Positions 54,815-62,874 of a DNA stretch of 64,000 nt are shown one piece after another. The notes under the pieces were generated by a model, which had not been told where the DNA came from, made no database searches, and was given only the letters and a program-made list of their open reading frames with translations. Position 1 is the stretch's first letter; each line of letters begins with the position of its first letter. A program made the translations under genes and the position numbers. The stretch is from UBA5069 sp964560495 (GTDB lineage: Bacteria; Chloroflexota; Anaerolineae; Caldilineales; Caldilineaceae): assembly GCA_964560495.1 (NCBI GenBank), contig CAZLMM010000029.1:1-64000 (forward strand). Reading direction: 5' to 3'.

Positions 54815-56002
54815 TCACTGCTTCTTCAGCCAGATGCTGACGTGCTCCGGCTGCAAGGTCTCCTGCACCACGCGCACCAACTCGACCAGCAGCGCGTCCA
54901 GGTCGGTCTCGTCGCGCGCGGAGATGGCGAATCGGGCCAGCACCTGTTGCGCATCGTACTTCTTGCGGAAGAAGCGCCGGTCGATGCCCGCCTGGATGCG
55001 GTTGTGCAGCGGGTTGAAGAGCGCAGCAATCGCCAGCGTCGAGAGTACGATGGCCAGTTGCGACTGCTGGCCCGTTGCGCCCTCAAACAGCCGCTGCAAG
55101 ATGATCACGCTGCCGAAAAAGAGCAGCGCCAACAGCACAGTGACAACTGTGTACTGAACCGTGCGCCGGATGATGAGGTCGATGTCGAACAACCGGTGAC
55201 GCAGAATCGCAATCCCCATCGCAACCGGAAACAACAGGTAACCGATGCCAAAGACAAGATCGATCAACGGCTCATAGAGGGGGGCCTTCTCCACGCCAAG
55301 CCAGGGCGCGAACAACTGTATGACCGTCCCGACAACTACAACTGCAATTGGCAGCAGGAACCACTTGATCTGCTGCCGCTCGCCGACATCGCCGCGGCGA
55401 TAGCGCAACACCAAACCGGCAATATTGACCAGCAGGATGGCGATCAACCCCGGACCTCCCACCGCGTCGATTGCTGCTGGCGGGATCATCAAGAAAGCAA
55501 AAGGGTTGGGGATGTCTGGCAACCCCGGCCCAAACATCACCGCCGTGAGGAATAGCGCCAGCCACGCGCCCTCCAACCCTGCGATCACCCGCCAGCGTGG
55601 GGTAAGCAGGCGTCCGGTCGGATAGAGCAGCAACAAAAGGGTGACGAGCAAGCCAAGCGCCAGAACCCAGGCCCATTGGGCAAGCCACAACAACGCCGCT
55701 GCAACCAGTTCTTGCGCTGGCAGCGCGCCAAGGATCCTGGTCGCGGCAAGGTACGCAGTGCCAGAAAGCATCGCACTGAAACCAATGACCAGCAGGAGCC
55801 AGCCCAGCGGCTGGGCTGGCTTGCGCACAGCCACCAGCGCGCCGACGGTTGCCATCCCAAACATGGCAACGCCAATCAGCGGATCGAGGTCTTCTGCGCC
55901 GTGATTGGCTGTGAACCAGAACAACAGCAAGAAGACGCCGAACAGAGCTGCCGTGCACAGCCATAAGACCAGCGCCGGAATGCGAACCAGCGTGCGCATC
56001 AC
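54815..56002 (-). CDS. Multi-pass membrane protein (paralog C)
   Basis: A 395-residue member of the same family: VGERQQIKWFLLPI, RHRLFDIDLIIRRTVQYTVV, LFNPLHNRIQAGIDRRFFRK, KYDAQQVLARFAISARDETD and the end HVSIWLKKQ. It starts with a helix (LVRIPALVLWLCTAALFGVF). It has the same topology as A and B and is on the same strand, but stands alone between the PIN relic and the EthD-like pseudogene. The kinase domain is absent here too. Confidence 0.7.
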   Translation of the reverse strand: MMRTLVRIPALVLWLCTAALFGVFLLLFWFTANHGAEDLDPLIGVAMFGMATVGALVAVRKPAQPLGWLLLVIGFSAMLSGTAYLAATRILGALPAQELVAAALLWLAQWAWVLALGLLVTLLLLLYPTGRLLTPRWRVIAGLEGAWLALFLTAVMFGPGLPDIPNPFAFLMIPPAAIDAVGGPGLIAILLVNIAGLVLRYRRGDVGERQQIKWFLLPIAVVVVGTVIQLFAPWLGVEKAPLYEPLIDLVFGIGYLLFPVAMGIAILRHRLFDIDLIIRRTVQYTVVTVLLALLFFGSVIILQRLFEGATGQQSQLAIVLSTLAIAALFNPLHNRIQAGIDRRFFRKKYDAQQVLARFAISARDETDLDALLVELVRVVQETLQPEHVSIWLKKQ

Positions 56003-56037
56003 CCCTGCTCCTCCTCCGTCCCAGACCAGCGCCGCTC

Positions 56038-56358
56038 CTATGCCGCCTCTTCACCCACCAGGATCACAGGCGCTCCACCTGAAGAGAGCCTGGCAGCATC
56101 CGCCGCCACTTCCTGCATCTCCTGCATGCCGAAGGCCTGCTGCAATGCCTCGGCCGATGGGAACGGCATCGTGAACATCTGTTAGTAGATGGAGCTGCCC
56201 TGCGGCATCTCGTCAAAGCGCGTCACGGTGTAGGGTTGCACATCCTCCGGGATCTGCGTCTTCTTGTGCAACAGCTTGAGGTGCTCCTGGTAATCCCGAT
56301 CGAACTGGTCGATGTCGGTCGGATAGGGATAGAGCACGACGAGTTTCACTTCAGCCAT
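56038..56358 (-). pseudogene. EthD-like gene with an internal stop codon
   Basis: From ATG 56358 the frame reads VKLVVLYPYPTDIDQFDRDY, EHLKLLHK, then GSSIY followed by TAA (56182-56184) and then in the same frame QMFTMPFPSAEALQQAF and VILVGEEAA before the natural stop at 56038. This is an EthD/dimeric alpha-beta barrel protein of about 106 residues. A single change from a Tyr codon (TAC or TAT) to TAA explains it. Two half-proteins are improbable. EthD proteins are small, often auxiliary to oxygenases. Confidence 0.75.
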
Positions 56359-56414
56359 CTTTTCCTCCCATTTGTCAAATGTAAAACAGGCCTTCTGAGC
56401 GGCCCAACGGTTGA

Positions 56415-58985
56415 TCAATGCGCAACAATCGGCACGTAGACGCACGGGCATGTTAGCGTCGTTGTTGTCTGCGGCGTTGTTGTCGCTGTTGGCGTTTCTG
56501 TTGGCGTCGTTGTTGTCTGCGGCGTCGTAGTCACTGTCGGCGTCGCTGTCGCCGTCGGCGTCGCTGTTGCAGTCGACGGCGTAGGAGGCGGCCCGAGTTC
56601 GTAGCAGGCGAACCCCATAGAGACTTTGCCGCCTGCGTAATTGAATCTGCCACCTACATAGAGCGAGTTCGACGCGACAGCCATCCCATTGACCGAGGTC
56701 GACTTGAGGTTGAACTCATTGCCGCGCACACCGCTGCCAAAGCCCGACCACTGATTCGCCAACGGATCGTAGCTGGCAACGAAGCGCGCATCTGTGTCGC
56801 CAGCAGAGCTGAAGGCTCCGCCAATATAGAGCATATTGCGTGCGGCAACAAGTGCGTCGATCTCAGCGCCCCACACGCCCACATCTGTGCCGCTCACACC
56901 GCTGCTCACAGCGTACCAGTGGTTTTCATTCACGCTGTAGCGCGCCAGATTCGACGCCGATGTTCCGCCCGCCGCGCTGAAGTCGCCGCCTGCATAGAGA
57001 TCGTCTCCCACCAGCGCCAATGCATGAACGACCGGGAACAACCCGTTGCTGCCGGTTACTCCTGGGTTGGCTGGTGCGCCAGCCAGAAACCACTCCTGTG
57101 TCGCCCTCTCCCAGATGACCACGTTGTTTGCCAGTTGATAACTGGATAGAAGACACGGTTGGTTGACGTTGACGAGCACCAAGGGGAACTTGCCGCCGAT
57201 ATAGAGATAGCCGTCACGGACGGCAAGGGCGTAGACCTGCGTCCCTGCTTCCCTACAGTTGTCGAAAACGAGGACTCCAAAGATGCGCACCTTGTCGCCC
57301 AGGTTGTGCCACCCACCCTGCTCCCAGTAGGCGACATCATAGGCCGTGACATTGCCCGCGGCATTGAAATCCCCGCCAACGTAGAGTGCGGCTGCGTCGT
57401 AGGCCAGCGCAAAGACAGTGCCGTTGACCCCGCTGCCCAACGGCGACCAACTCTGCGTAACGCGGTTCCACCTGGCAATGTGCGCAGCCGCTCCGGCGCC
57501 CGCGTTGGTGAAGTCGCCGCCAGCATAAAGGTCATCGCCGACCGCCAGCAGCGCCCGCACTGCGCCATCGACGCCAGCCCCAAGCGCGTGCCAGTTACTG
57601 CCATCCCACATGGCGATATTGCTGACCTTCTTGCCGCCCGCTGCGCCAAACTCACCGCCCACATAGACGCGCCCGGCGGCGTCGGCAGTCATTGCATAGA
57701 TCAAACCCGACATACCGGAGAAGTCGTCTTGCGACGAGAGCCCCTGACCGAATACTGCCCAACTTCCGTCCCAAATGGCGATGTTGTTCGCCAGAAGGCC
57801 GCCGATCTTCCCGAAATTGCCGCCGACCAGCAGACCGCCGCCAGACGCCGCCCCCAACGAGTAGACCTGAGCAAATTCGTCCAGGCCGGCGCTGACATCT
57901 TCCCAGCCAGCGCCGTTCCAACGGGCAAGGCTGGCGATGTTGGCGCCGCCTGCCGAGGTGAAATTCCCTCCCACATAGAGCGCGTTGTCCGCGACATGTA
58001 ACGCCGAGACTTTCGCGTCGAAACTCTTGCTGACGCCTCCCGCCATGTTGCTCCACGCGCTGCCATCCCAACGCGCCACATTGCTTGCGTTCAATGCGCC
58101 GGCTTTGTTGAACACGCCGCCCACGTAGACGCTCGACCCGCTGATGGCAATTGCCTTCACTGTACCGAGTTCGCCAAAGCCAGAATAGTCCGTGTCAGAG
58201 ACTCCCCCACCCAGTGGGCTCCAACTTGCACCATTCCAAACGGCGACCGATCTGGCTGCGCCAGAACCAGCCAGGTTGAACACACCGCCGGCATAGAGCG
58301 AATCGCCCACGGCCTGCAGGGTAAGCACCTCGGCGATCTCCTCACTCTCGAAGAAGGTTTTGCGGATGCCTTGCCCCAGCGCGCTCCAGGTTGAGCCATC
58401 CCATCGCGCCACGCTGTTGGCGGCGACGCCATCCACCAGATTGAATGCCCCGCCAACATAGAGGCTGTCGCCGAGCGCCTCGGCCGTCGCAAAGCCTGGA
58501 GTGGAACCGCCCTCAGGCCCAATCCCGTTGCCCACCTGCGCCCAGGCGCTGCCGTTCCAACTGGCAATATTTGTGATGGGCAAGCCATTCACCTTATCGA
58601 AATCGCCGACCACATAGAGCTTGCCGCCCCACACGACCATGCCGCGGGCGTCCCCTTCAAAAATGCCCACTTCCACCCAGCGACTGCCCGTCCATTTGAC
58701 GACAAAAGATGGGAAGATGTCGCTCAGGGCGTAGACCGCACCGTCTGGCATGACAGCGGTTTTTTTGACACTTTCATAGCAAGTTGCGTTTACCGAGAAG
58801 CAGCCGAGGCCGGTCGGCACAAAACGATCATCCCAGAATTCGTCGCCCGGCTCCGCTGGGGGCAGCGCTGCTTGCGCCCCCAGCGCGCCAGTCATAACGA
58901 GCAGAATGACGACTACGCATGTGCGCCAGGCGGCCTTGAGGACCTGGGCGCGACGCCAGTTGGTTTGAGTGGTTAGGCGTTGCAT
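56415..58985 (-). CDS. Secreted 13-repeat propeller protein with Thr-rich linker and P-I-V tail
   Basis: About 856 residues from ATG 58985, with signal peptide (VVVILLVMTGALGAQA). It then has 13 copies of a roughly 60-residue repeat 'YVGGxFxxAGGxxAxxIAxWDGSxWxxLGxGv', for example YVGGEFGAAGGKKVSNIAMW and YAGGDFTNAGAGAAAHIARW. The repeat is of the kelch/delta-60-like type and probably forms two propellers. Then comes a TPTATATPT linker with TTTPQTT repeats, and the end CPCVYVPIVAH, similar to the tail of the 3506-residue protein. It is likely held at the cell surface by that tail. A direct repeat (59140-59158) lies 155 bases upstream. Confidence 0.82.
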   Translation of the reverse strand: MQRLTTQTNWRRAQVLKAAWRTCVVVILLVMTGALGAQAALPPAEPGDEFWDDRFVPTGLGCFSVNATCYESVKKTAVMPDGAVYALSDIFPSFVVKWTGSRWVEVGIFEGDARGMVVWGGKLYVVGDFDKVNGLPITNIASWNGSAWAQVGNGIGPEGGSTPGFATAEALGDSLYVGGAFNLVDGVAANSVARWDGSTWSALGQGIRKTFFESEEIAEVLTLQAVGDSLYAGGVFNLAGSGAARSVAVWNGASWSPLGGGVSDTDYSGFGELGTVKAIAISGSSVYVGGVFNKAGALNASNVARWDGSAWSNMAGGVSKSFDAKVSALHVADNALYVGGNFTSAGGANIASLARWNGAGWEDVSAGLDEFAQVYSLGAASGGGLLVGGNFGKIGGLLANNIAIWDGSWAVFGQGLSSQDDFSGMSGLIYAMTADAAGRVYVGGEFGAAGGKKVSNIAMWDGSNWHALGAGVDGAVRALLAVGDDLYAGGDFTNAGAGAAAHIARWNRVTQSWSPLGSGVNGTVFALAYDAAALYVGGDFNAAGNVTAYDVAYWEQGGWHNLGDKVRIFGVLVFDNCREAGTQVYALAVRDGYLYIGGKFPLVLVNVNQPCLLSSYQLANNVVIWERATQEWFLAGAPANPGVTGSNGLFPVVHALALVGDDLYAGGDFSAAGGTSASNLARYSVNENHWYAVSSGVSGTDVGVWGAEIDALVAARNMLYIGGAFSSAGDTDARFVASYDPLANQWSGFGSGVRGNEFNLKSTSVNGMAVASNSLYVGGRFNYAGGKVSMGFACYELGPPPTPSTATATPTATATPTVTTTPQTTTTPTETPTATTTPQTTTTLTCPCVYVPIVAH

Positions 58986-59139
58986 GGCTCCATTTCTCCC
59001 CTGTCGTTGTGAAAATCGGCTCAAATTGAGGTGGGTCGACAAACGTGTATCGAAGTGTTACCGACCGCGCCTTCAGGTTCTCCGACGCATCCGTTGTCTT
59101 GCCCCCGGCCGCCAGCATAGCACCCGGACATACCAAAAA

Positions 59140-59158
59140 CGTTACGAAAAGTGTTACG
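59140..59158 (-). promoter_or_regulatory. Direct-repeat operator candidate, copy 2
   Basis: CGTTACG at 59140 and TGTTACG at 59152, the same 12-base period as at 53154 and with the same A-rich run before it (ACCAAAAA). It lies upstream of the propeller gene. Confidence 0.5.
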
Positions 59159-59215
59159 GACTTTGCGATCTCTGTGAACTTACGTCAGATGATGACCTGG
59201 CAAAACCCAACTTCA

Positions 59216-59255
59216 CAAGCGGTGACAGTCACTTGGGCGCGACTGTCACCGCTTG
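59216..59255. repeat. 15-bp inverted repeat
   Basis: Arms 59216-59230 and 59241-59255 (CAAGCGGTGACAGTC and its complement) are perfect with a 10-base loop. It sits between the propeller gene and a gene relic. No open frame covers it. Confidence 0.65.
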
Positions 59256-59369
59256 CGCGCAGCCATCCTCTTCGAACCCTCAGCGACGCAGCAAGGGCAG
59301 GGGCGAGCGCCGCCAAAGCTGCAATGTGTCAGTCGGCGCCCTGCCCACAACTTGCCAGACTGCCACGGG

Positions 59370-59645
59370 TACCGGGCGCCTACTGCTTCCGGCGCCATTG
59401 TCTCCTGCACCACGTGCGCCAACTCCACCGTCAGCGCATTCATGTCCGTCTCGTCGCGCGCCGCGATGGCAATCTGCGCGACCACCTGCTGCGCGTCGTA
59501 CTTCTTGCGGTGGAAGCGCCGGTCGATAGGCCAAAAACAGCATTGCGGCAGCGTAAGCGCTGAACCGCAGCCGGCCCGCGGCGATCGCTGAGGCGCCGCG
59601 GGGTTGGGAGAGAACTGGCATAGTTGTTGCCATAGCCTCCATCAT
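59370..59645 (-). pseudogene. Internally deleted copy of the membrane paralog family
   Basis: The right end encodes a start and LRFSAYAAAMLFLA, like the KWFAYAAALFI segment of paralog B; it then joins directly, in another frame, to IDRRFHRKKYDAQQVVAQIA and ARDETDMNALTVELAHVV, the paralog tail. The membrane part between has been deleted. It lies between two copies of the direct repeat (59140, 59667). Confidence 0.7.
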
Positions 59646-59666
59646 AGCCGCGCGTCGTTTGGGAAA

Positions 59667-59685
59667 CGTTACGTTAAGCGTTACG
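59667..59685 (-). promoter_or_regulatory. Direct-repeat operator candidate, copy 3
   Basis: CGTTACG at 59667 and 59679, again a 12-base period, 22 bases upstream of the relic at 59370-59645 and just downstream of the methyltransferase stop. Confidence 0.5.
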
Positions 59686-59699
59686 CAATCGGTCCGGGG

Positions 59700-60509
59700 T
59701 CATGCAGGCATGGCGGGTTTGCGGCAGATGAAGACCATCGTCCCGGTGTGCTGCGGTCCAAAATCTTCGTCGGTGTAGTCGCCCTTGACCTGCACGTCCG
59801 CGAAGCCGGCCAGACGCAGCAGGAACAGCATCTCGTTCCTGAAATACCAGTGGTTCTGGCCGGCGTGGACCTCCTCTTGCAGCAGATCGTCGCCGTCGTA
59901 CAGCCGATAGCGCCGCTGCTCGCTCACCACCTGCTCAACCGGATCGACGCCGGTGGTGCGGCGCTCGACCACGAGCCGCCCCACGCCGCCCAATTCCTTG
60001 ACCACGTGTGGCCGCCACTCGGTCGGGTAGGCGCGCGCCGTGGCCGGGTGATTGTAGTCGAAATCCTCCCAGTCGCCGACATAGATGTTGAAGGCCAGCA
60101 CGCCGCCGGGCAGGAGGTGACGGTTGAAGCGGCGCAGGGCCTCCAACGCGTGCTCCTGGCCCATGACGCAGGTGAAGCTGCCGCAGGGGATGTAGATACA
60201 GGCGTAGCGCTTCGGCAGGTCCAGCGCCTGCATCGGTTGGCAGTAGAGGAGCGGGGAGAAGCCTTCCGCCGCGGCCTTTCGCTGGCAGACCGCCAGCATG
60301 TCAGCCGAACTGTCCACCCCCTCGACCGCCAGCCCGGCCTTGAGGTAGCGGCGCAGCAACCGCCCCGCGCCGCAGGCCACGTCCAGCGCCAGCCCGCCCG
60401 CCTGCTCCACGATGCGCTTGTAGAAGTCGTGATCCCAGGCCGGATCGTCGTAGGCCGCCCAGTGCTGCGCGGCCAGGCCAGAATAAAGGTCGATTTCGTC
60501 GAATGTCAT
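59700..60509 (-). CDS. Class I SAM-dependent methyltransferase
   Basis: A 269-residue methyltransferase. The SAM-binding loop is ALDVACGAGRLLRRYL with the acidic end of strand beta-2 in VEGVDSSADML, and later GSFTCVMGQEHALEALRRFN and LLPGGVLAFNIYVG. The C-terminal half is a lipocalin-like/beta region (YRLYDGDDLLQEEVHAG). It is of the small-molecule type with unknown substrate. The ATG at 60509 was chosen by the domain start (MTFDEIDLYS); the upstream codons belong to a gene-tail relic (60527-60613). Confidence 0.85.
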   Translation of the reverse strand: MTFDEIDLYSGLAAQHWAAYDDPAWDHDFYKRIVEQAGGLALDVACGAGRLLRRYLKAGLAVEGVDSSADMLAVCQRKAAAEGFSPLLYCQPMQALDLPKRYACIYIPCGSFTCVMGQEHALEALRRFNRHLLPGGVLAFNIYVGDWEDFDYNHPATARAYPTEWRPHVVKELGGVGRLVVERRTTGVDPVEQVVSEQRRYRLYDGDDLLQEEVHAGQNHWYFRNEMLFLLRLAGFADVQVKGDYTDEDFGPQHTGTMVFICRKPAMPA

Positions 60510-60526
60510 GGCATTTTTCCTCACCG

Positions 60527-60613
60527 TTATTTTTCGCGCCGCCAGCTGTTGACGCACTGCGGCTGCAACGTCTCCGCCGTCACCGGCGCCAACGCAGCGG
60601 TCAGCACTTTCAT
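60527..60613 (-). pseudogene. Gene-tail relic of the membrane paralog family (2)
   Basis: A 28-codon frame reads MKVLTAALAPVTAETLQPQC and VNSWRREK, a degenerate form of the paralog tail (NVLTAELARVVQETLEPE..AVWLRR). It lies immediately upstream of the methyltransferase start. It is the third isolated piece of the same tail in the region. Confidence 0.7.
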
Positions 60614-60713
60614 ATTAACATGTTGCCACTCGTCTGCACCCAGGCCGGTGCATTCGTCAGCCCGCCAAAGACGAATCAGACCGTGAAATAGAACACCAGA
60701 AAAATTAGGACGT

Positions 60714-60742
60714 TTGCCCTGGTAAAGCCAGACTGCTATACT
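60714..60742 (+). promoter_or_regulatory. Promoter placing transcription start at the DUF6883 ATG
   Basis: TTGCCC (60714) and TATACT (60737-60742) are 17 bases apart. The expected start of transcription, six to eight bases after the -10 box, is at the ATG 60749, so the transcript may be leaderless. No ribosome site precedes the ATG. Confidence 0.6.
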
Positions 60743-60748
60743 AATTCC

Positions 60749-61102
60749 ATGTTGAGCAAAGTTCCGAACGCGGCAAAAGCTCGGATCGACCCGAGAAAAT
60801 TGCACGAGTATGCGCTCAACCCGAACCATGAGACCGGGCGTTTCAAGGCGATTTTCTTCGCCCAGATGGGATATAGTGCCGAAGCATGGGAAAGACTCGA
60901 CCAAGATATCCGAACCCAACATCTTACCCAGAATGCTACGCCTGGCCAGTCCTCTCCATATGGCGTCAAGTACACGATTACGGCGCCCTTGCTTAGGCCG
61001 TCGGGCGAGCAGAGATGGGTGACAACGGTCTGGATCATAAGAACTGGTGCCGATTGGCCTGAACTTGTGACGATCACGCCTGCGGTGCGAAGAAAGGAGT
61101 GA
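60749..61102 (+). CDS. DUF6883-like protein
   Basis: A 117-residue protein. The pattern matches DUF6883: ARIDPRKLHEYALNPNHETG, RFKAIFFAQMGYSAEAWERL, YGVKYTITAPLLRPSGEQ and VTTVWIIRTGADWPELVTIT. These proteins are unclassified but often paired with DUF4926, as here, 4 bases downstream. This pairing suggests a toxin-antitoxin or other small two-gene unit. Its start appears leaderless (promoter at 60714-60742). Confidence 0.8.
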   Translation: MLSKVPNAAKARIDPRKLHEYALNPNHETGRFKAIFFAQMGYSAEAWERLDQDIRTQHLTQNATPGQSSPYGVKYTITAPLLRPSGEQRWVTTVWIIRTGADWPELVTITPAVRRKE

Positions 61103-61106
61103 ACAG

Positions 61107-61352
61107 ATGAACACCACTATCGAACTGCTGGAAACTGTTATTGCCACGGCGAATTTTCCTGGACAATCTGTTTTGGCCGGTGACCTTGGCACGATCGTCG
61201 AAATCTACACGGCGCCTGGATTGGCCTATGAGGTTGAGTTCGTAAACCCAGATGGCTCAACCAGAGCGCTGTTGACCTTGACGCCAGCCCAGATTCGGCG
61301 CCTGTCGGAGTTCGATGTCTTGACGACGCGTCAACTTTCATTGGCGGCATAG
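61107..61352 (+). CDS. DUF4926 protein
   Basis: An 81-residue protein: IELLETVIATANFPGQSVLA, GDLGTIVEIY, YEVEFVNPDGSTRALLTLTP, typical DUF4926. AAAGGAG precedes the ATG within the end of the upstream gene. The fold is an SH3-like barrel in family models. The partner is the DUF6883 gene. Confidence 0.82.
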   Translation: MNTTIELLETVIATANFPGQSVLAGDLGTIVEIYTAPGLAYEVEFVNPDGSTRALLTLTPAQIRRLSEFDVLTTRQLSLAA

Positions 61353-61399
61353 ACTCTTCAATGGCGCCAGAGAGATGGACATAAGCGAACGCAGACGCT

Positions 61400-61669
61400 A
61401 TGAACGCAAATAATCCAGACAGAGACCCGATCCCTGAGGAATTCCGGACGCTGGCAGACGCCGCGGACTTGTGGGACGCACACAGTCTGTCCGATTACTG
61501 GGAAGAAACCCATGAAGTCGAGATTGAGGTGCGGGCGATCAGGCGTCAATGGGTCCCTCTGGCAACTCATGTAGCGAGCAGGGCATTCGAGCGCGCGCGG
61601 CAGGAAGGTGTTTCGGTCGAAACACTGGTCAACCTTTGGGTGGCTGAACGTCTCGAAATCGCTGGTTGA
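61400..61669 (+). CDS. CopG-like antitoxin without a toxin gene
   Basis: An 89-residue protein of the CopG_antitoxin type: IPEEFRTLADAADLWDAHSL, SDYWEETHEVEIEVRAIRR and an RHH-like end (ASRAFERARQEGVSVETLVN). Such antitoxins usually follow a BrnT- or RelE-like toxin. Here the upstream neighbour is DUF4926 and the downstream one is a pseudogene, so it is an orphan. Confidence 0.8.
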   Translation: MNANNPDRDPIPEEFRTLADAADLWDAHSLSDYWEETHEVEIEVRAIRRQWVPLATHVASRAFERARQEGVSVETLVNLWVAERLEIAG

Positions 61670-61693
61670 CAATGCGCTGGGCTTTGCATGGTT

Positions 61694-62527
61694 CTACTGG
61701 GCCTCCTGTTTGCGCAGCCACACCCGCACTGCTTCCGGCGCTAACGTTTCCTGCACCACGTGCGCCAACTCCGCGGTCAGCGCATTCATGTCCGTCTCGT
61801 TGTGCGCCGTCTGGGCGAACTGGGCCAGCACCTGCTGTGCGTCGTACTTCTTGCGGTAGAAGCGCCGGTCGATGGCGTCCTGGATGCGGTTACGCAGCGG
61901 GTTGAAGAGCACCGCAATCGTCAGCGTCGAGAGCAAGACGGCCAGTTGCGACTGCTACCCGGTCACGGCCTCGAAAACGCGTTGGAGCAGAATCACGCTG
62001 CCAAAGAAAATCAGCGCAAGCAGCGCGGTCGTCGCGGTGTACAACAGCGTCTTGCGGATGATGACATCAATGTCCCATAGATGGTAGCGCAGGATGGAAA
62101 ACACCACAGACAGCGGAAACACCATCAAAAATGCCAGCCACACGAGAAAGCCGAGTTGACCTGCCAATGTGTCCGCCGCAAAGAAGTCCGTTCCGGCAAA
62201 AAACACAAGCACAATACCCAGCGGGATCAGCGTCACGGTAAAACCAAAGACGACCCACTTGATCTGCTGGCGTTGCACAGGCTCTGAGCTGCGGAGATAG
62301 CGGTAGACGAGGGCCACCACAGCCGAAAGCATGAACAGCCTCATCAATGGGAAGCCGCGCGCCATATACGCATCTTCGAAGAACAAGCGCCAGAGTTGGA
62401 CGCCTGCTACCGCCACCGCAGCTACGCGCGTCCAGCGCGGTGTGAAGCGTCCGTCGGGAAAGATGTAAAAGGTAAAAAAAGCCCCAAGACCTACGCAATC
62501 TTTCCTGGGAGCGCGGGCGTCTCGCAC
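61694..62527 (-). pseudogene. Multi-pass membrane protein (paralog D), inactivated
   Basis: The same family again: VQRQQIKWVVFG, RYHLWDIDVIIRKTLLYT, RIQDAIDRRFYRKKYDAQQV and the end AVRVWLRKQEAQ. In frame after FEAVTG there is a TAG where paralogs have Gln (TGQQSQLA), a CAG to TAG change. The N-terminal half is missing: upstream of GAFFTFYIFPDGRF the frame loses similarity. It is therefore a doubly broken copy. DNA around the KKYDAQQ segment is strikingly like that of paralog A. Confidence 0.82.
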
Positions 62528-62643
62528 GCTGCCGCCAGAGAGGACAATCCATCAGTCGCCTGTCGGCATCCGTTGCCCGCTTTCGATTTGCTCACATCGT
62601 TTGGCGAATCCTATGCCGATAATGTCTATTGGCGCGCGCCGCT

Positions 62644-62742
62644 CAGCCCGCCGAGGCGGTGTGCTTCCTGGCGTCTGATCGTTGCACCTGCATTACGGGT
62701 CACACAATCGTGGTGGATGGTGGGCTGTCGATTACATTCTGA
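62644..62742 (+). pseudogene. SDR C-terminal relic
   Basis: Thirty-two codons read QPAEAVCFLASDRCTCITGH then TIVVDGGLSITF and stop, the exact ending of short-chain dehydrogenases (PEEIA.AVLFLASD.S.FITG..I.VDGG). No upstream part of such a gene is present. Bases 62743-62795 hold nothing recognised. Confidence 0.8.
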
Positions 62743-62795
62743 TGGATGGCAGGGTGCCTGCTAGTATAGGTGGCCTTAAATAGGGCCAGGGTATT

Positions 62796-62845
62796 GTCAT
62801 GCTGAGTTTCCAATGCCCCGCGGGGCATTGGAAACTCAGCATGAC
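62796..62845. repeat. 50-nt perfect palindrome
   Basis: Twenty-five bases (GTCATGCTGAGTTTCCAATG and on to CCCCG) are followed immediately by their exact reverse complement. The right half continues into the dispersed repeat shared with positions 1-60. It lies just past the stop of the alcohol dehydrogenase gene and can form a long stem with termination potential. Confidence 0.9.
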
Positions 62846-62874
62846 AACCATTGGGTTACTTGCGTCCACGTGCA

